From assembly GCA_020850615.1 (NCBI GenBank), contig JADZEI010000074.1:49217-113216 (forward strand): 64,000 nt of DNA, given 5' to 3'. The position numbers and the translations under genes are program-made. Shown piece by piece: positions 8,176 through 17,369 of this stretch; position 1 is the first letter of the stretch, and each line of letters begins with the position of its first letter. Source of the stretch: Dehalococcoidia bacterium (GTDB lineage: Bacteria > Chloroflexota > Dehalococcoidia > Tepidiformales > Tepidiformaceae). The notes beneath the pieces were generated by a model, which made no database searches, was not told the origin of the DNA, and saw only the letters and a list, made by a program, of their open reading frames with translations.

Positions 8176-8555
8176 CAGCGCACACCATGGCCACGACCGG
8201 GTGTAGCCGGCGCCCCTTGTGGGCGCGAGCGTCAGCCCAACGGATGCCGCATCAAAGGCACCGCGCCAACCCTGCAACACCGCCGCCGCGTAGCCAGCGC
8301 GCACCATCGCTACGACCGGGTGTAGCCGGCACCCCTTGTGGGCGCGAGCGTCAGCCCAACGGATGCCACATCGAAGGCACCGCCCCAACCCACCGAGACC
8401 GCCGCCGCGTAGCCAGCGCCCACCATCGCCACGACCTGGTGTCGCCGGCGCCCCTTGTGGGCGCGAGCACCAGCCCAACGGATGCCACCCCAACAGGGCC
8501 GCCCCCAGCTACCAGTTCCGCGCCAGCGTTCGGTTTGTGGGCGCGAGCGTCCCTA
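8176..8555. repeat. 119-bp tandem repeat, three copies plus a fragment
   Basis: Units start at 8176, 8295 and 8414, the first two being complete and the third partial to about 8490. A further piece sharing TTTGTGGGCGCGAGCG lies at 8530-8552. Each unit contains the inverted repeat GCGCCC-N5-GGGCGC. Copies differ by scattered substitutions that do not preserve any reading frame. The whole interval 8108-8552 is otherwise without a gene. Confidence 0.85.
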
Positions 8556-9248
8556 AAACAGCGCCGCCTGCTCCGCCTCCCGCTCCAGCAGGCTCGCGTC
8601 GTCCCGCGCCACGTCGTTCACCCGCAGCGACACCGGCCGCACCCCCAGCACATCGTCGCCCGCCGGCCGGATGAGCTCGGCCGCGCGTCCCGGTGCGTTC
8701 CCCGGGAAGATCCACTCCTCCGCGTCCCGCTCCTCCAGGATCACCGGCATCCGGTCGTGCAGCCGCCCCACCGTGCCGTTCGCGCTGGTCGTGACGATGG
8801 TGAACGTCCACTGGCGCTGCCCGGGCCGCGGGCTCCACGCCTCGTACAGCCCCGCCAGCCAGAGCATCCCGCCGTCCTTGCGGTGGAACCAGAACGGCCG
8901 CTTCTCGCCTCGCCCGAGCGTCTGCCACTCATAGAACCCGTCCGCCGGGACGAGGCAGCGCCGCCCCTGTTCCCACGCCTCCCGGAACGCCGTCCGCTCG
9001 CCCAGCGTTTCGCCGCGTGCGTTGATCGTCCGGGCGGCGCCGCCCGCGTCGCTCGCCCAGCTGTTCACCAGCCCCCATGCCGCCTGGAGCACCTCCCGCT
9101 CTTCGCGCACCATCCGGACGATCGGGTGCATCTGCGTCGGGGCGACGTTGTACCGCGGCGACCAGCCCAGCACGCCCTCTTCCGGCACGCCCAGCGCCAG
9201 CGAGAGGAGCCGGGCGTCCCGGTGGGTCAGGGTGAACCGGCCGCACAT
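8553..9248 (-). CDS. SOS response-associated peptidase (SRAP/YedK/HMCES family)
   Basis: A 231-residue SRAP protein. The family caps abasic sites in single-stranded DNA by forming a thiazolidine link through Cys2. All key parts are visible: MCGRFTL with Cys2, the Asn/Arg in INARGET, the Glu in ADGFYEW (near residue 105) and the His in LHDRMPVIL. Length is typical. TAGCGT (9255-9260, minus strand) ends six bases before the ATG, so the message is probably leaderless. It is followed by the 119-bp repeat region. Confidence 0.95.
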   Translation of the reverse strand: MCGRFTLTHRDARLLSLALGVPEEGVLGWSPRYNVAPTQMHPIVRMVREEREVLQAAWGLVNSWASDAGGAARTINARGETLGERTAFREAWEQGRRCLVPADGFYEWQTLGRGEKRPFWFHRKDGGMLWLAGLYEAWSPRPGQRQWTFTIVTTSANGTVGRLHDRMPVILEERDAEEWIFPGNAPGRAAELIRPAGDDVLGVRPVSLRVNDVARDDASLLEREAEQAALF

Positions 9249-9257
9249 CGGCCGACG

Positions 9258-10013
9258 CTATTCGCCGCTGTCGTCGTCGTCGTGGTCGTGCCCACCCTGG
9301 CTCACCGACGGCACGATCGCGAGCTCGCGGCCCTCGGCGCGTCCCTTCTTTGGCGCCGGCACCGCCCGCAGGTTCTTGTCGAGCGCCTCGATCGCGCTCG
9401 CCGCCGAGCCGGCCGGCAGCAGCGCCACACCCACCCCGGAGTCGCGCAGCACCCGCAGCTCGCTCACGCTCGCCTCGCCCGTGACGCTCACGATGAGCGG
9501 CGTGCCCGCGAACGACGCCAGCCGCACGAGCCCGAGTTGCTGTGCGAGCGTCATTGCGCCCGCCGCACGCTCGACCAGCAGCCCGTCGAGCCCCAGCGGC
9601 GCGAGCGCGCGGAGCGTGTTGTCCTCCATCGCCTCGCTCGCGACGATGACCTGGCCCATCGCCTCCGTGTCCACCGCCGCCGAGGCCGTGCCTTCGAGCG
9701 TGCTCACCACGAAGTCGCAGCCGGCTTCGCGCAGCGCCGCCGCGCCCGCCTCGTCGAGGCTCGCGAGCTGCACGCCGAGCGCGAGCTCCTTGCGGGCGGC
9801 CTTCTTCACGGCCGCCGCCGCGCCCGCCGCGTCCGCCGCCTGGAGGATGACGACATCGGCGCCGGCATCGGCCGCTGCCGTCGCGGCCGCGGCATCCGCC
9901 GCCACCACGCCGAGCAACACCGCCCGCGGCTGTTCGCGCACCTTCGGCCCGAACCCGAGGGCGGGCCCTTCCCGGCGCTGGATCTTCTGGATCTTCTTCT
10001 GGAGCTGGCTCAT
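9258..10013 (-). CDS. hypothetical Ala-rich protein, TIM-barrel-like
   Basis: A 251-residue protein rich in Ala, Val, Leu and Asp, with repeated short hydrophobic strands such as AVLLGVV, ADVVILQA, ALGVQLAS, FVVSTLEG and PLIVSVTG alternating with Ala-rich helices. This looks like a beta/alpha barrel without recognisable catalytic signatures. It ends in a His/Asp tail (GGHDHDDDD) that could bind metal. Its ATG overlaps the stop of the upstream amidohydrolase gene (ATGA), so the two are probably translationally coupled. Function unknown. Confidence 0.75.
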   Translation of the reverse strand: MSQLQKKIQKIQRREGPALGFGPKVREQPRAVLLGVVAADAAAATAAADAGADVVILQAADAAGAAAAVKKAARKELALGVQLASLDEAGAAALREAGCDFVVSTLEGTASAAVDTEAMGQVIVASEAMEDNTLRALAPLGLDGLLVERAAGAMTLAQQLGLVRLASFAGTPLIVSVTGEASVSELRVLRDSGVGVALLPAGSAASAIEALDKNLRAVPAPKKGRAEGRELAIVPSVSQGGHDHDDDDSGE

Positions 10014-11269
10014 GTCGTTCCTCCGCTGGCTGTACCGGCAATCTCCAGGCGGACGTCCCGCCCGGCCTTGATGACGCCGGCGATGCATGACTGGTCGGTC
10101 AGGATGGAGATATCCGCGAGCGGGTCGCCCCGCAGGATGACGATGTCGGCGGCCTTACCGGCTTCCAGCCGGCCCGCCTCGATGTTGAGAAGATCGGCCG
10201 CCCACGCCGTCGCCGCAAGCAGCGCGCCCGCGTTCGAAAGCCCCTGCTCGGCGATCCGCACGATCTCCTGCGCGTTTTCGCCCGGCCGGCTGAGCGGTGT
10301 GCCCTGGTCGGTGCCCATCGCGACGCGGACACCTCCGGCCACGGCGGCTTTGAAGCTCGCGAAATGGTCTTCGAGCACCTGGTGCGCCTTGTCGACCATG
10401 AACGGCGGGATCCCGGCTTCGAGCCCACCGTGGGCGATGTGGTACGGCGCCGTCAGCGTCGCGACCAGGTAGGTGCCACGCTCGGCCATCAGTTCGATCG
10501 CCTCGCCGTCCAGCCAGACGCCGTGCTCGATCGAATCCACTCCCGCGCGGACCGCGTTCTTGATCCCCTCGGTCGATTGCGCGTGCGCGCCCACGACGCG
10601 GAACGCCTTGTGCGCCTCCTCGACGCCCGCGCGCAGCTCCTCTTCCGTCAGCGACGGCGAGCGCGGGTCCACGCCGGGCGTCATCACGCCGCCGCTGGCG
10701 AAGAGCTTGACCGTCGTGGCGCCGGCCCTGAGCTGTTCCCGCACCGCCTTGCGCACCTCGTCCGGGCCGTCCGCCTCGCGCGCGATGAAGCCGTGCCCGT
10801 GGCCGCCGGTCATCGTCACGCCGAGCCCGGCCGCCAGCACCCGCGGCCCCTCGACCAGCCCCTCGTCGATGGCGCGCGCCAGGTCCACGTTCAGGCGGTC
10901 GGCCGCGCCGAGGTCCCGCACCGTGGTGAACCCGGCGTGGAGCGTGCGGCGGGCGTACTCGCCCGCGCGCCAGGCCCGCAGCGGCAGCGGCTCCCGCGCG
11001 GCGTAGTTCATCGCGCCCGGCTCGCCCGAGCTGGTGATATGCACGTGGCAGTCGATCAGCCCCGGGATGGCGTAGAGCCCCCCGCAGTCGACCACCCGCG
11101 CGCCCGGCGCGTCGATGTCCTCGCCCACGCGCGCAACCCGCCCGCCTTCGAGCAGGATGTCCCGCCCGGGCACGAACGTCCGCGTCGCGGCGTCGAAGAC
11201 AAACGCCCTGCGCAGGAGGGTCGGCTGTGCATCAGCGGGCTCGGACCGGGGGGCTGTCACTGGAAGCAT
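10010..11269 (-). CDS. metal-dependent amidohydrolase family protein
   Basis: A 419-residue amidohydrolase of the imidazolonepropionase/Xaa-Pro-dipeptidase-like group. The metal ligands of the barrel are present in order: HxH in LIDCHVHITS, Lys in TTVKLFASGG, His in VGAHAQSTE, His in DSIEHGVWLD and Asp in MGTDQGTP. Flanking beta-sandwich pieces are at both ends (GGRVARVGED and GKAADIVIL). The substrate is unknown; related enzymes act on cyclic amides, carbamates and Pro-containing dipeptides. It overlaps the next gene by four bases. Confidence 0.9.
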   Translation of the reverse strand: MLPVTAPRSEPADAQPTLLRRAFVFDAATRTFVPGRDILLEGGRVARVGEDIDAPGARVVDCGGLYAIPGLIDCHVHITSSGEPGAMNYAAREPLPLRAWRAGEYARRTLHAGFTTVRDLGAADRLNVDLARAIDEGLVEGPRVLAAGLGVTMTGGHGHGFIAREADGPDEVRKAVREQLRAGATTVKLFASGGVMTPGVDPRSPSLTEEELRAGVEEAHKAFRVVGAHAQSTEGIKNAVRAGVDSIEHGVWLDGEAIELMAERGTYLVATLTAPYHIAHGGLEAGIPPFMVDKAHQVLEDHFASFKAAVAGGVRVAMGTDQGTPLSRPGENAQEIVRIAEQGLSNAGALLAATAWAADLLNIEAGRLEAGKAADIVILRGDPLADISILTDQSCIAGVIKAGRDVRLEIAGTASGGTT

Positions 11270-11349
11270 TGTCGCGGCCCGCGCGCCGCCACGGCAACCA
11301 CACGAGCAATCCCGGTACGGCGTAGCATGCGCGGCCGGAGGGATTCGCC

Positions 11350-11943
11350 ATGCATATCCGCGCCCGCCTCGTCATCGACGAGCTCGCACGCCACCGCGCC
11401 CAGTTCGAACACCTCTGCCACTCCCTGACCGCGGAGGAGCTCGCCACGCCCGTCCCCGGTTCGCACTGGACGGTCAAGGACTACGTCACCCACCTCTGCA
11501 CGATCGACGCGCTCATCGCCGCGGGCTTCTCGCCGACCGTCGGGCTGGCCGCGCCCGCGCCGGTGCCGCCGCTGCCCTCGCCGTTCGATATCGACGAGTG
11601 GAACGACCACGCCGTCCTCCCCCGGCGCGATTCCACGATCGATGAGCTCCTCGCCGAGTCCCGTATCCACCGCGCCAACATGGTCGCCGCCATCGAGCGC
11701 ATGGAAGACGAGCACCTCGACCGCGTCATCCCCTACGGCGGCGACCGGCGCGCGCTGAACCTGCCGCCGAGCATGGTCCGCTTCGGCGGCCTGCTCTGGG
11801 GCATCGCCATCCACGAACCGACCCACACCCGCGACATGCTCCGCGCCCTGCCCCACCGCGCCGACGAGAGCTGGCTGCAGGAATGGCTCGGCAGCGTGAA
11901 CGATTCGCTCATCCCCCAGGGCGTCCGCGAGCAGCGCGTTTAG
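11350..11943 (+). CDS. DinB/maleylpyruvate-isomerase-like family protein
   Basis: A 197-residue four-helix DinB-superfamily protein. Likely metal-site features are HWTVKDYVTHL around residue 39 and the late HEPTHTRDML helix. These proteins often use bacillithiol or mycothiol-type cofactors or are stand-alone stress proteins; the substrate cannot be inferred. TAGCAT (11323-11328) and a GGAGGG site ten bases before the ATG mark its promoter and start. Confidence 0.82.
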   Translation: MHIRARLVIDELARHRAQFEHLCHSLTAEELATPVPGSHWTVKDYVTHLCTIDALIAAGFSPTVGLAAPAPVPPLPSPFDIDEWNDHAVLPRRDSTIDELLAESRIHRANMVAAIERMEDEHLDRVIPYGGDRRALNLPPSMVRFGGLLWGIAIHEPTHTRDMLRALPHRADESWLQEWLGSVNDSLIPQGVREQRV

Positions 11944-11988
11944 ACACCGCGGGCTACGCTGGGATCCGAAACCGAACCAGGAGACACC

Positions 11989-12492
11989 ATGAAGCAGTAC
12001 GCGAATCCGCCGCAGATGAGCATCGACCCGGCGAAGAAGTACAGCGCCACGATCGAGACCACGGCCGGCACCATGACCGCCGAGCTCTTCCCCGGCGATG
12101 CCCCGAACACCGTGAACAACTTCGTCTTCCTCGCTCGCGACGAGTACTACAACGACGTCATCTTCCACCGCGTGATCAGCGGTTTCATGATCCAGGGCGG
12201 CGACCCGACCGGCACCGGCCGCGGCGGCCCCGGCTACCGCTTCGCCGACGAGCCCGTCTCCCGCAAGTACCTCCGCGGCACGCTCGCGATGGCGAACGCC
12301 GGCCCGAACACCAACGGCAGCCAGTTCTTCGTCATGCACGCGGACTACCCGCTCCCGCCGAGCTACACCATCTTCGGCAAGCTTACCGCCGGCGAAGACG
12401 TCCTCGATGCCATCGCCAGCGCGAAGACTGGCGCCCAGGACCGCCCGAACGAACCGGTCGAAATCAAGTCCATCACCATCACCGAGGCGTAG
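11989..12492 (+). CDS. peptidyl-prolyl cis-trans isomerase, cyclophilin type
   Basis: A 167-residue cytoplasmic cyclophilin. It accelerates proline isomerisation during protein folding. Catalytic-site motifs are FHRVISGFMIQGGD (Arg, Phe, Met, Gln), GTLAMANAG, and NGSQFFVMHA. There is no signal peptide. An AGGAG site seven bases before the ATG fixes the start. It lies 45 bases after the DinB gene, which itself has a promoter, and may be co-transcribed. Confidence 0.95.
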   Translation: MKQYANPPQMSIDPAKKYSATIETTAGTMTAELFPGDAPNTVNNFVFLARDEYYNDVIFHRVISGFMIQGGDPTGTGRGGPGYRFADEPVSRKYLRGTLAMANAGPNTNGSQFFVMHADYPLPPSYTIFGKLTAGEDVLDAIASAKTGAQDRPNEPVEIKSITITEA

Positions 12493-12515
12493 TCCGCCCC
12501 GCCCGGCCCCCCGCC

Positions 12516-12620
12516 GGGTTCCCGGTTCCCAGTTCGAAGAGGCCATCGGGGCCGCGCCAGCGCTGCGCGGCCCCGTCCCGGCCCAATCGCAAATCGACAA
12601 TCGGCAAATCGGCAATCCCT
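12516..12620. repeat. heptanucleotide-type imperfect repeats between convergent genes
   Basis: Two short arrays with a period of about seven bases flank a GC-rich centre: GGGTTCC-CGGTTCC-CAGTTCG (12516-12536), and CAATCGC-AAATCGA-CAATCGG and relatives (12584-12620). The second array runs into the stop codon of the HAD gene. Confidence 0.7.
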
Positions 12621-13329
12621 AGAACATCCCCAACAGCACGTCCCCCAGCTCACGCACCGTGTGCACCGACGTGTCTGGCACCTCGTCCCAGGTCCGCGGG
12701 AGCTGCTCGATGTGGCGGCCCGTCCGGAACAGCACCGCATACATCCCCAGCGCCCGCGCCGGCGCGATGTCGTTGTCGATGCGGTCGCCGACCATCACGC
12801 ACTCCTCTGGCGCCACGCCCAGCGTCTCCGTCGCGTCCAGGAACACGCGCACGTCCGGCTTGCGGAAGCCGTGCGTGCCCGCCACTCCCCGGTGCGTGAA
12901 GTACTGCCCCACCCCCAGCCGGTCCATCTCCTCGAGCGCCCACGCCGACTGGTTCGCGGCGATGCCGAATACCGCCCCTCGCTGCCGCAGCGCATCGAGC
13001 AGCTCGCCGATGCCCTCGCGCAGCTCCAGCCCGCCGCGCCGCTCCCGCCGGTCCGGCGTCCGCGCGCTCACCCGGTCGTGCACGCGCACAGCGAGCGCCT
13101 CGTCGCCGCGCGCCAGCTTCCAGATGATCGCCTTGTACGTATCCGGCGCGAAGCACTCGATCGCCCACCGGTTCGCCGCTTCGAACCGCTCCTGGGTCAC
13201 GTGCGCGCGCTCCAGCGCGAACGCCTCGCGGATGTCGTCGTCGATGAGCTGCTCGTGCAGCACCTCGCGGTCCAGTGGCCCGCCGATGTCGAACAGCACC
13301 GCCCGGAATCGCTGGTTGCCATGCGTCAT
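12619..13329 (-). CDS. HAD-superfamily hydrolase with altered motif I
   Basis: A 236-residue HAD-like protein. Motif I reads LFDIGGPLD, so the nucleophilic Asp is present but the Asp two residues later, which normally acts as general acid, is Gly. Motif II is IAANQSAW, the motif III Lys lies in GFRKPDVRVF, and motif IV is MVGDRIDND. It may have lost or changed phosphatase chemistry. A CAGAAT hexamer ends six bases before the ATG. The gene converges on the cyclophilin gene. Confidence 0.88.
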   Translation of the reverse strand: MTHGNQRFRAVLFDIGGPLDREVLHEQLIDDDIREAFALERAHVTQERFEAANRWAIECFAPDTYKAIIWKLARGDEALAVRVHDRVSARTPDRRERRGGLELREGIGELLDALRQRGAVFGIAANQSAWALEEMDRLGVGQYFTHRGVAGTHGFRKPDVRVFLDATETLGVAPEECVMVGDRIDNDIAPARALGMYAVLFRTGRHIEQLPRTWDEVPDTSVHTVRELGDVLLGMF

Positions 13330-13426
13330 GGCCGCATTCTGTCAGCCCCGCGCGGTTTGGGCGCGCCCATGGGAAGGCGGCGTTATCCTTACGGCTTCGC
13401 GCACCATGCGCCGGAGGGGGTACGGG

Positions 13427-15325
13427 ATGAAGGAACGCCGCATGTTCGGGCTCTGGGAGAGCCCGCTCTCCGCCCGCTCGCTCGCCAACGTTATCCGCCT
13501 CTCCGACCCCGCCTGGGACACCGACGGCCGGACCATCGGCTGGGTCGAAGGGCGCTCCGACCGCGGCGTCCTCGTCGTCCAGGACCACGCCGAAGGCGGC
13601 GCCCCGCGCGACCTCACCCCGCCCGAGCTCTCGGTGCGCGCGTTCGTCGGCTACGGCGGCGGCGACATGACGCTGAGCCACGGCGCCGCCTACTTCGTGG
13701 GCCAGGCCGACCAGCGCATCTATCGCCAGGAGCTCGCCGGCGGCCCCGCGCGGCCAATCACGCCCGCCTTCGGCGCCGCCTCCACGCCCACCGTCTCCCC
13801 CGACGGCCGCTGGCTCGTCTACGTCAGCACGTACGAAGACGTCGACGCGCTCGCAATCGTCGACACCGAAGGCCGCCGCTGGCCACAGCGCATCGCCACC
13901 GGCCGCGACTTCTACATGCAGCCTGACTGGCACCCCGCCGGCGACCGGCTCGCCTGGGTCGAATGGGACCACCCGAACATGCCCTGGGACGGCACCGAGA
14001 CGAAGCTCGCGAACGTGGTCTTCCCCGAGGGCGGCCTGCCCCAGCTCGCCGGCGCCACGACCATCGCGGGCGGCGCGTCCACCGCCACCTACCAGCCCAT
14101 CTTCACCCGCGACGGCGCCGCCATGCTCTACGTCTCCGACGAGACCGGCTGGGGGCACGTCTACCGCCGCGACCTCGCCACCGGCGAGACCCGCCGTATC
14201 AGCAGCGGCGAGGGCGAGTTCGGCGAGCCCGCCTGGAACCAGGGCATGCGCCGCATCACCGTCACCCCGGCGGGCCGCGTCACCGGCGTCCGCACGAGGC
14301 TCGCGTTCGACACGCTCACGGTCGCGGAGCCCGGCGGCGAGCTGGCCGACCGCCCGGACCTGCACCCCGGCTACACCGCCATCGGCCTGCCCGTCGCCAG
14401 CCCCGCGGACGAGCGCATCGCCTTCTTCGGCGGCTCCGGTCAGCAGACCGCCCGCCTCGTGGTCGCCGATCTCGAGGCGCCGGGCGCGCCGCGCGTCCTG
14501 CGCCGCGCTTCGGGCGAAACCGTGCCCGCGGCAGCGCTCTCCGCGCCCCAGGCGGTCGACTGGCAGTCGTTCGATGGCGAGCTCGCCCACGGGCTCTACT
14601 ACCCGCCCGCCAGCGCGCGTTTCGAAGCCGAGGGCGCGCCGCCGCTCGTGGTCGTGATCCACGGGGGGCCCACGAGCATGGTCGCCGCCGCCTGGAACGC
14701 CTACGCGCAGTTCTTCGCCACCCGCGGCTACGCCGTCCTCCTGCCGAACTACCGCGGCAGCACCGGCTACGGCCGCGAGTACATGCTCAAGCTCCGCCAC
14801 AGCTGGGGCGTCTACGACGTGCAGGACGCGAAATACGGCGCCGAGGCCATGGCCGCCCGCGGCCTCGCCGACCGCCGCCGTCTCGTCATCTTCGGCGGCA
14901 GCGCCGGCGGCTACACCGTCCTCCAGTCGCTCGTCGACGAGCCCGGCTTCTACCGCGCCGCCGTCTGCATGTTCGGCATCTCGAACCAGTTCACGCTCGT
15001 CGCAGACACCCACAAGTTCGAGGCGCGCTACTCCGACTCGCTCCTCGGCGAGCTGCCGGGGGCCGCCGCGCGCTATCGCGACCGCTCCCCGCTCTTCCAT
15101 GCGTCGAAGATCCAGGACCCCGTCGCCGTCTTCCAGGGCGAAATCGACCGCGTCGTCCCGCGCGAACAGAGCGACGCCATCGTGGGCTCGCTCCGCGCCC
15201 GCGGCGTCCCCCACGAATACCACCTCTACGAAGGCGAAGGCCACGGCTGGCGCAAGACGGAGACGATCGAGGCCTTCTACACCGCCGTCGAGCGCTTCCT
15301 CCGCCAGTACGTCATCTACACCTGA
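13427..15325 (+). CDS. S9 family peptidase (prolyl-oligopeptidase/acylaminoacyl-peptidase type)
   Basis: A 632-residue serine peptidase. Residues up to about 370 form the beta-propeller, with repeats such as PTVSPDGRWLVYVS and QPIFTRDGAAMLYVS. The C-terminal alpha/beta-hydrolase domain has the nucleophile in GGSAGGY, the Asp in GEIDRVVP and the His in GEGHGW. There is no signal peptide, so it probably cleaves peptides in the cytoplasm. A GGAGGGGG site six bases before the ATG fixes the start, and earlier in-frame starts run through the opposite-strand HAD gene. Confidence 0.93.
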   Translation: MKERRMFGLWESPLSARSLANVIRLSDPAWDTDGRTIGWVEGRSDRGVLVVQDHAEGGAPRDLTPPELSVRAFVGYGGGDMTLSHGAAYFVGQADQRIYRQELAGGPARPITPAFGAASTPTVSPDGRWLVYVSTYEDVDALAIVDTEGRRWPQRIATGRDFYMQPDWHPAGDRLAWVEWDHPNMPWDGTETKLANVVFPEGGLPQLAGATTIAGGASTATYQPIFTRDGAAMLYVSDETGWGHVYRRDLATGETRRISSGEGEFGEPAWNQGMRRITVTPAGRVTGVRTRLAFDTLTVAEPGGELADRPDLHPGYTAIGLPVASPADERIAFFGGSGQQTARLVVADLEAPGAPRVLRRASGETVPAAALSAPQAVDWQSFDGELAHGLYYPPASARFEAEGAPPLVVVIHGGPTSMVAAAWNAYAQFFATRGYAVLLPNYRGSTGYGREYMLKLRHSWGVYDVQDAKYGAEAMAARGLADRRRLVIFGGSAGGYTVLQSLVDEPGFYRAAVCMFGISNQFTLVADTHKFEARYSDSLLGELPGAAARYRDRSPLFHASKIQDPVAVFQGEIDRVVPREQSDAIVGSLRARGVPHEYHLYEGEGHGWRKTETIEAFYTAVERFLRQYVIYT

Positions 15326-15336
15326 GGCTGACGGCC

Positions 15337-15467
15337 GTCGGCTTTCGGCCATCGGCTGTCGGTTGCTGGCTGCTCCCTTCGCCTTTCGCCGTTCGCCCAC
15401 CTCGCGCGACGTGTCGCACCGCTAGCGACCAGGCAGCCGATAGCCGACAGCCGACAGTCGACAGTTA
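15337..15467. repeat. period-7 repeats in inverted orientation between convergent genes
   Basis: The left array (15337-15374) holds imperfect copies of GTCGGCT and CATCGGC. The right array (15433-15467) holds AGCCGAT-AGCCGAC-AGCCGAC-AGTCGAC. They are largely reverse complements, one at each gene's 3' end, and could pair as a long hairpin that stops transcription from both sides. Confidence 0.7.
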
Positions 15468-17066
15468 CCCCCGCCGCGCCAGCCGCGCCCCCACCCGCTC
15501 CCACGCCTCGGCCAGCTCCGGCAGGCGCGCCCAGAGCGCCAGCGCGGCATAGACGAGCGCCCCGGCGACCCCGCCGCCCACAGCCACCACCGCCTGCGCG
15601 GCCCAGCTCCCGGTGGCGAACCCGCCCCACGCCACCGCCAGGACCATCGCCATCACCGCCCCGCAGAGTGCGTACACCGCCATCGCCCGCAGCTCCCCGG
15701 CCGTCGCCGCGCCCGTCCGCCGCACGTAGATGCGGTAGAGTAGCGCCCATTCCAGCCACGAGGCCGCCGAGACCGCGAAGGCCAGCCCCTGGTGTTCGTA
15801 CCGCTCCCAGAGCACGGCGCTGACCGCCAGGTTCAGCACCACCGCCATCACCGAGAGCACCACCGGCGTCCGCGTGTCCCCCAGTGCGTAGAACCCGCGG
15901 CTGTGGATCTCGATCCCGGCCTGCGGCACGATCCCCAGGCAGTACCAGCCCACCGCCTGCGCCGTGATGATCGTGTGCGCGCGGTCGAACTCACCGTGTT
16001 GCAGGAGCACCGTGGTCACCGGCTCGCGCAGCATCGCCAGCCCGATCGCCGACGGGATCGTCAGGAACATGATCACCCGCAGCACCCGCGTGATCGTCGC
16101 CGTGAGCTGGGCCAGGTCGTCGTCGGCCGCGTGTTCGGCCAGCCGCGGGAACACTGCCGTCGAAAGCGCCATCCCGAAGAGCGCCAGCGGCAGCCCGGCC
16201 AGCAGCCACGCGTACGTGAGGTCCGCGATCACGCCCTCCGCCAGCTTCGAAGCGAAGTACGTGGTGATGACGAAGTTGAACTGCGCCGCCGCCAGCCCGA
16301 TGACCCGCGGCCCCATGAGCCGCCCCACCTCGCGCGCCGCCCGGTCGTGCCATTCGAATCGGAACGTGTAGCGCATCCGCTCCTGGAAAAGCCCCGGCAC
16401 CTGCACGGCCAGGTGCAGCCCCGCCCCGGCCACCACGCCCACCGCCAGCCCTTCGACGCCCCACGGCTTCGAAAGCACCACCGCGCCGAAGATGATCGCG
16501 ATGTTGTAGAGCATCGGCGCCAGCGCCGGCAGCAGGAACCGCTGCCGCGCGTTCAGCATCCCCGTGATCATCCCGCTCACCGCGAACAGCAGCGGCGACA
16601 GCAGCATGATCCGCGTGAGCTTGACCGCCTCGTCCGTCAGCTCCTGCTCCCGCCCGACGTCGTCGCCCAGGCCCGGCGCGAGCAGCGGCACCAGCACCGG
16701 CGCGAACACGAACGCCACCACGCAGAGCACCGCCGTCGCCGCTGTGACCAGGTTGAGCACCGTGGAGGCGAGCTGCCACGCCCGCGCTTCGCCGTCCTGC
16801 CGGTAGAGCCGCGCGAAGACCGGGATGAACGCGCTCCCCAGCGTCGCCCCCGCCAGCACCTGGAAGATCAGGTCCGGCACCCGGAAGGCGACCCAGTACG
16901 CATCGATGTCGCCGCTCGAACCGAACGCATTCGCGATCGCGAGCGTCCGCACCACCCCGAGCAGCCGCGAACCGATGAACCCGAAGGCCACGATCGCCGC
17001 CGCGATCGTAAGCGCGTTCGCCCGGGAGGCCGCCGGACCGGGTGCGGGCGCGGCAGCTTCGGCCAT
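15465..17066 (-). CDS. murJ: lipid II flippase MurJ (MviN family)
   Basis: A 533-residue polytopic membrane protein of the MviN/MurJ family, which moves lipid II across the cytoplasmic membrane for peptidoglycan synthesis. The start region FGFIGSRLLGVVRTLAIANAF has the conserved Arg pair, followed by DAYWVAFRVPDLIFQVLAGATLGSAFIPVF. About 14 hydrophobic segments are visible. The ATG at 17066 is chosen because TACCAT on the same strand ends seven bases before it. No other cell-wall genes are adjacent. Confidence 0.93.
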   Translation of the reverse strand: MAEAAAPAPGPAASRANALTIAAAIVAFGFIGSRLLGVVRTLAIANAFGSSGDIDAYWVAFRVPDLIFQVLAGATLGSAFIPVFARLYRQDGEARAWQLASTVLNLVTAATAVLCVVAFVFAPVLVPLLAPGLGDDVGREQELTDEAVKLTRIMLLSPLLFAVSGMITGMLNARQRFLLPALAPMLYNIAIIFGAVVLSKPWGVEGLAVGVVAGAGLHLAVQVPGLFQERMRYTFRFEWHDRAAREVGRLMGPRVIGLAAAQFNFVITTYFASKLAEGVIADLTYAWLLAGLPLALFGMALSTAVFPRLAEHAADDDLAQLTATITRVLRVIMFLTIPSAIGLAMLREPVTTVLLQHGEFDRAHTIITAQAVGWYCLGIVPQAGIEIHSRGFYALGDTRTPVVLSVMAVVLNLAVSAVLWERYEHQGLAFAVSAASWLEWALLYRIYVRRTGAATAGELRAMAVYALCGAVMAMVLAVAWGGFATGSWAAQAVVAVGGGVAGALVYAALALWARLPELAEAWERVGARLARRG

Positions 17067-17369
17067 GGAGCGCATGGTAGCGGCCGCCGCGCTCACGGCG
17101 TATCGCCCGCACCGATCCATGGGCCGAATGGGCCAACGCACGTCGCCATTCGGCCGCTGGTCTCACCCGCGCGACCCCGTAGCGTCGCAACGAGCGGTTG
17201 ACGACGGCCGCCCGCCCGGCATGCCGTTGCTCGCCCGCTTCCGGGCGACGTGACGGGGTTTGCTCCCGCTCTCCCCGTCCGTCGCCCCGAAACCGGCACC
17301 TGTGCCGCCCGCTGCGGTGTTTCCGCGGCCTGTGCGCGCTATTCACCCCCGCCGCGCTATCCTGATGCC

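Noticed and set aside
8143..8493. 116-residue minus-strand repeat protein
   Set aside because: It is a translation of the 119-bp repeat. Changes between copies are spread over all codon positions and there is no start signal.
12650..15400. 916-residue minus-strand frame
   Set aside because: It overlaps the HAD gene in another frame and is antisense to the S9 peptidase, both of which are well supported.
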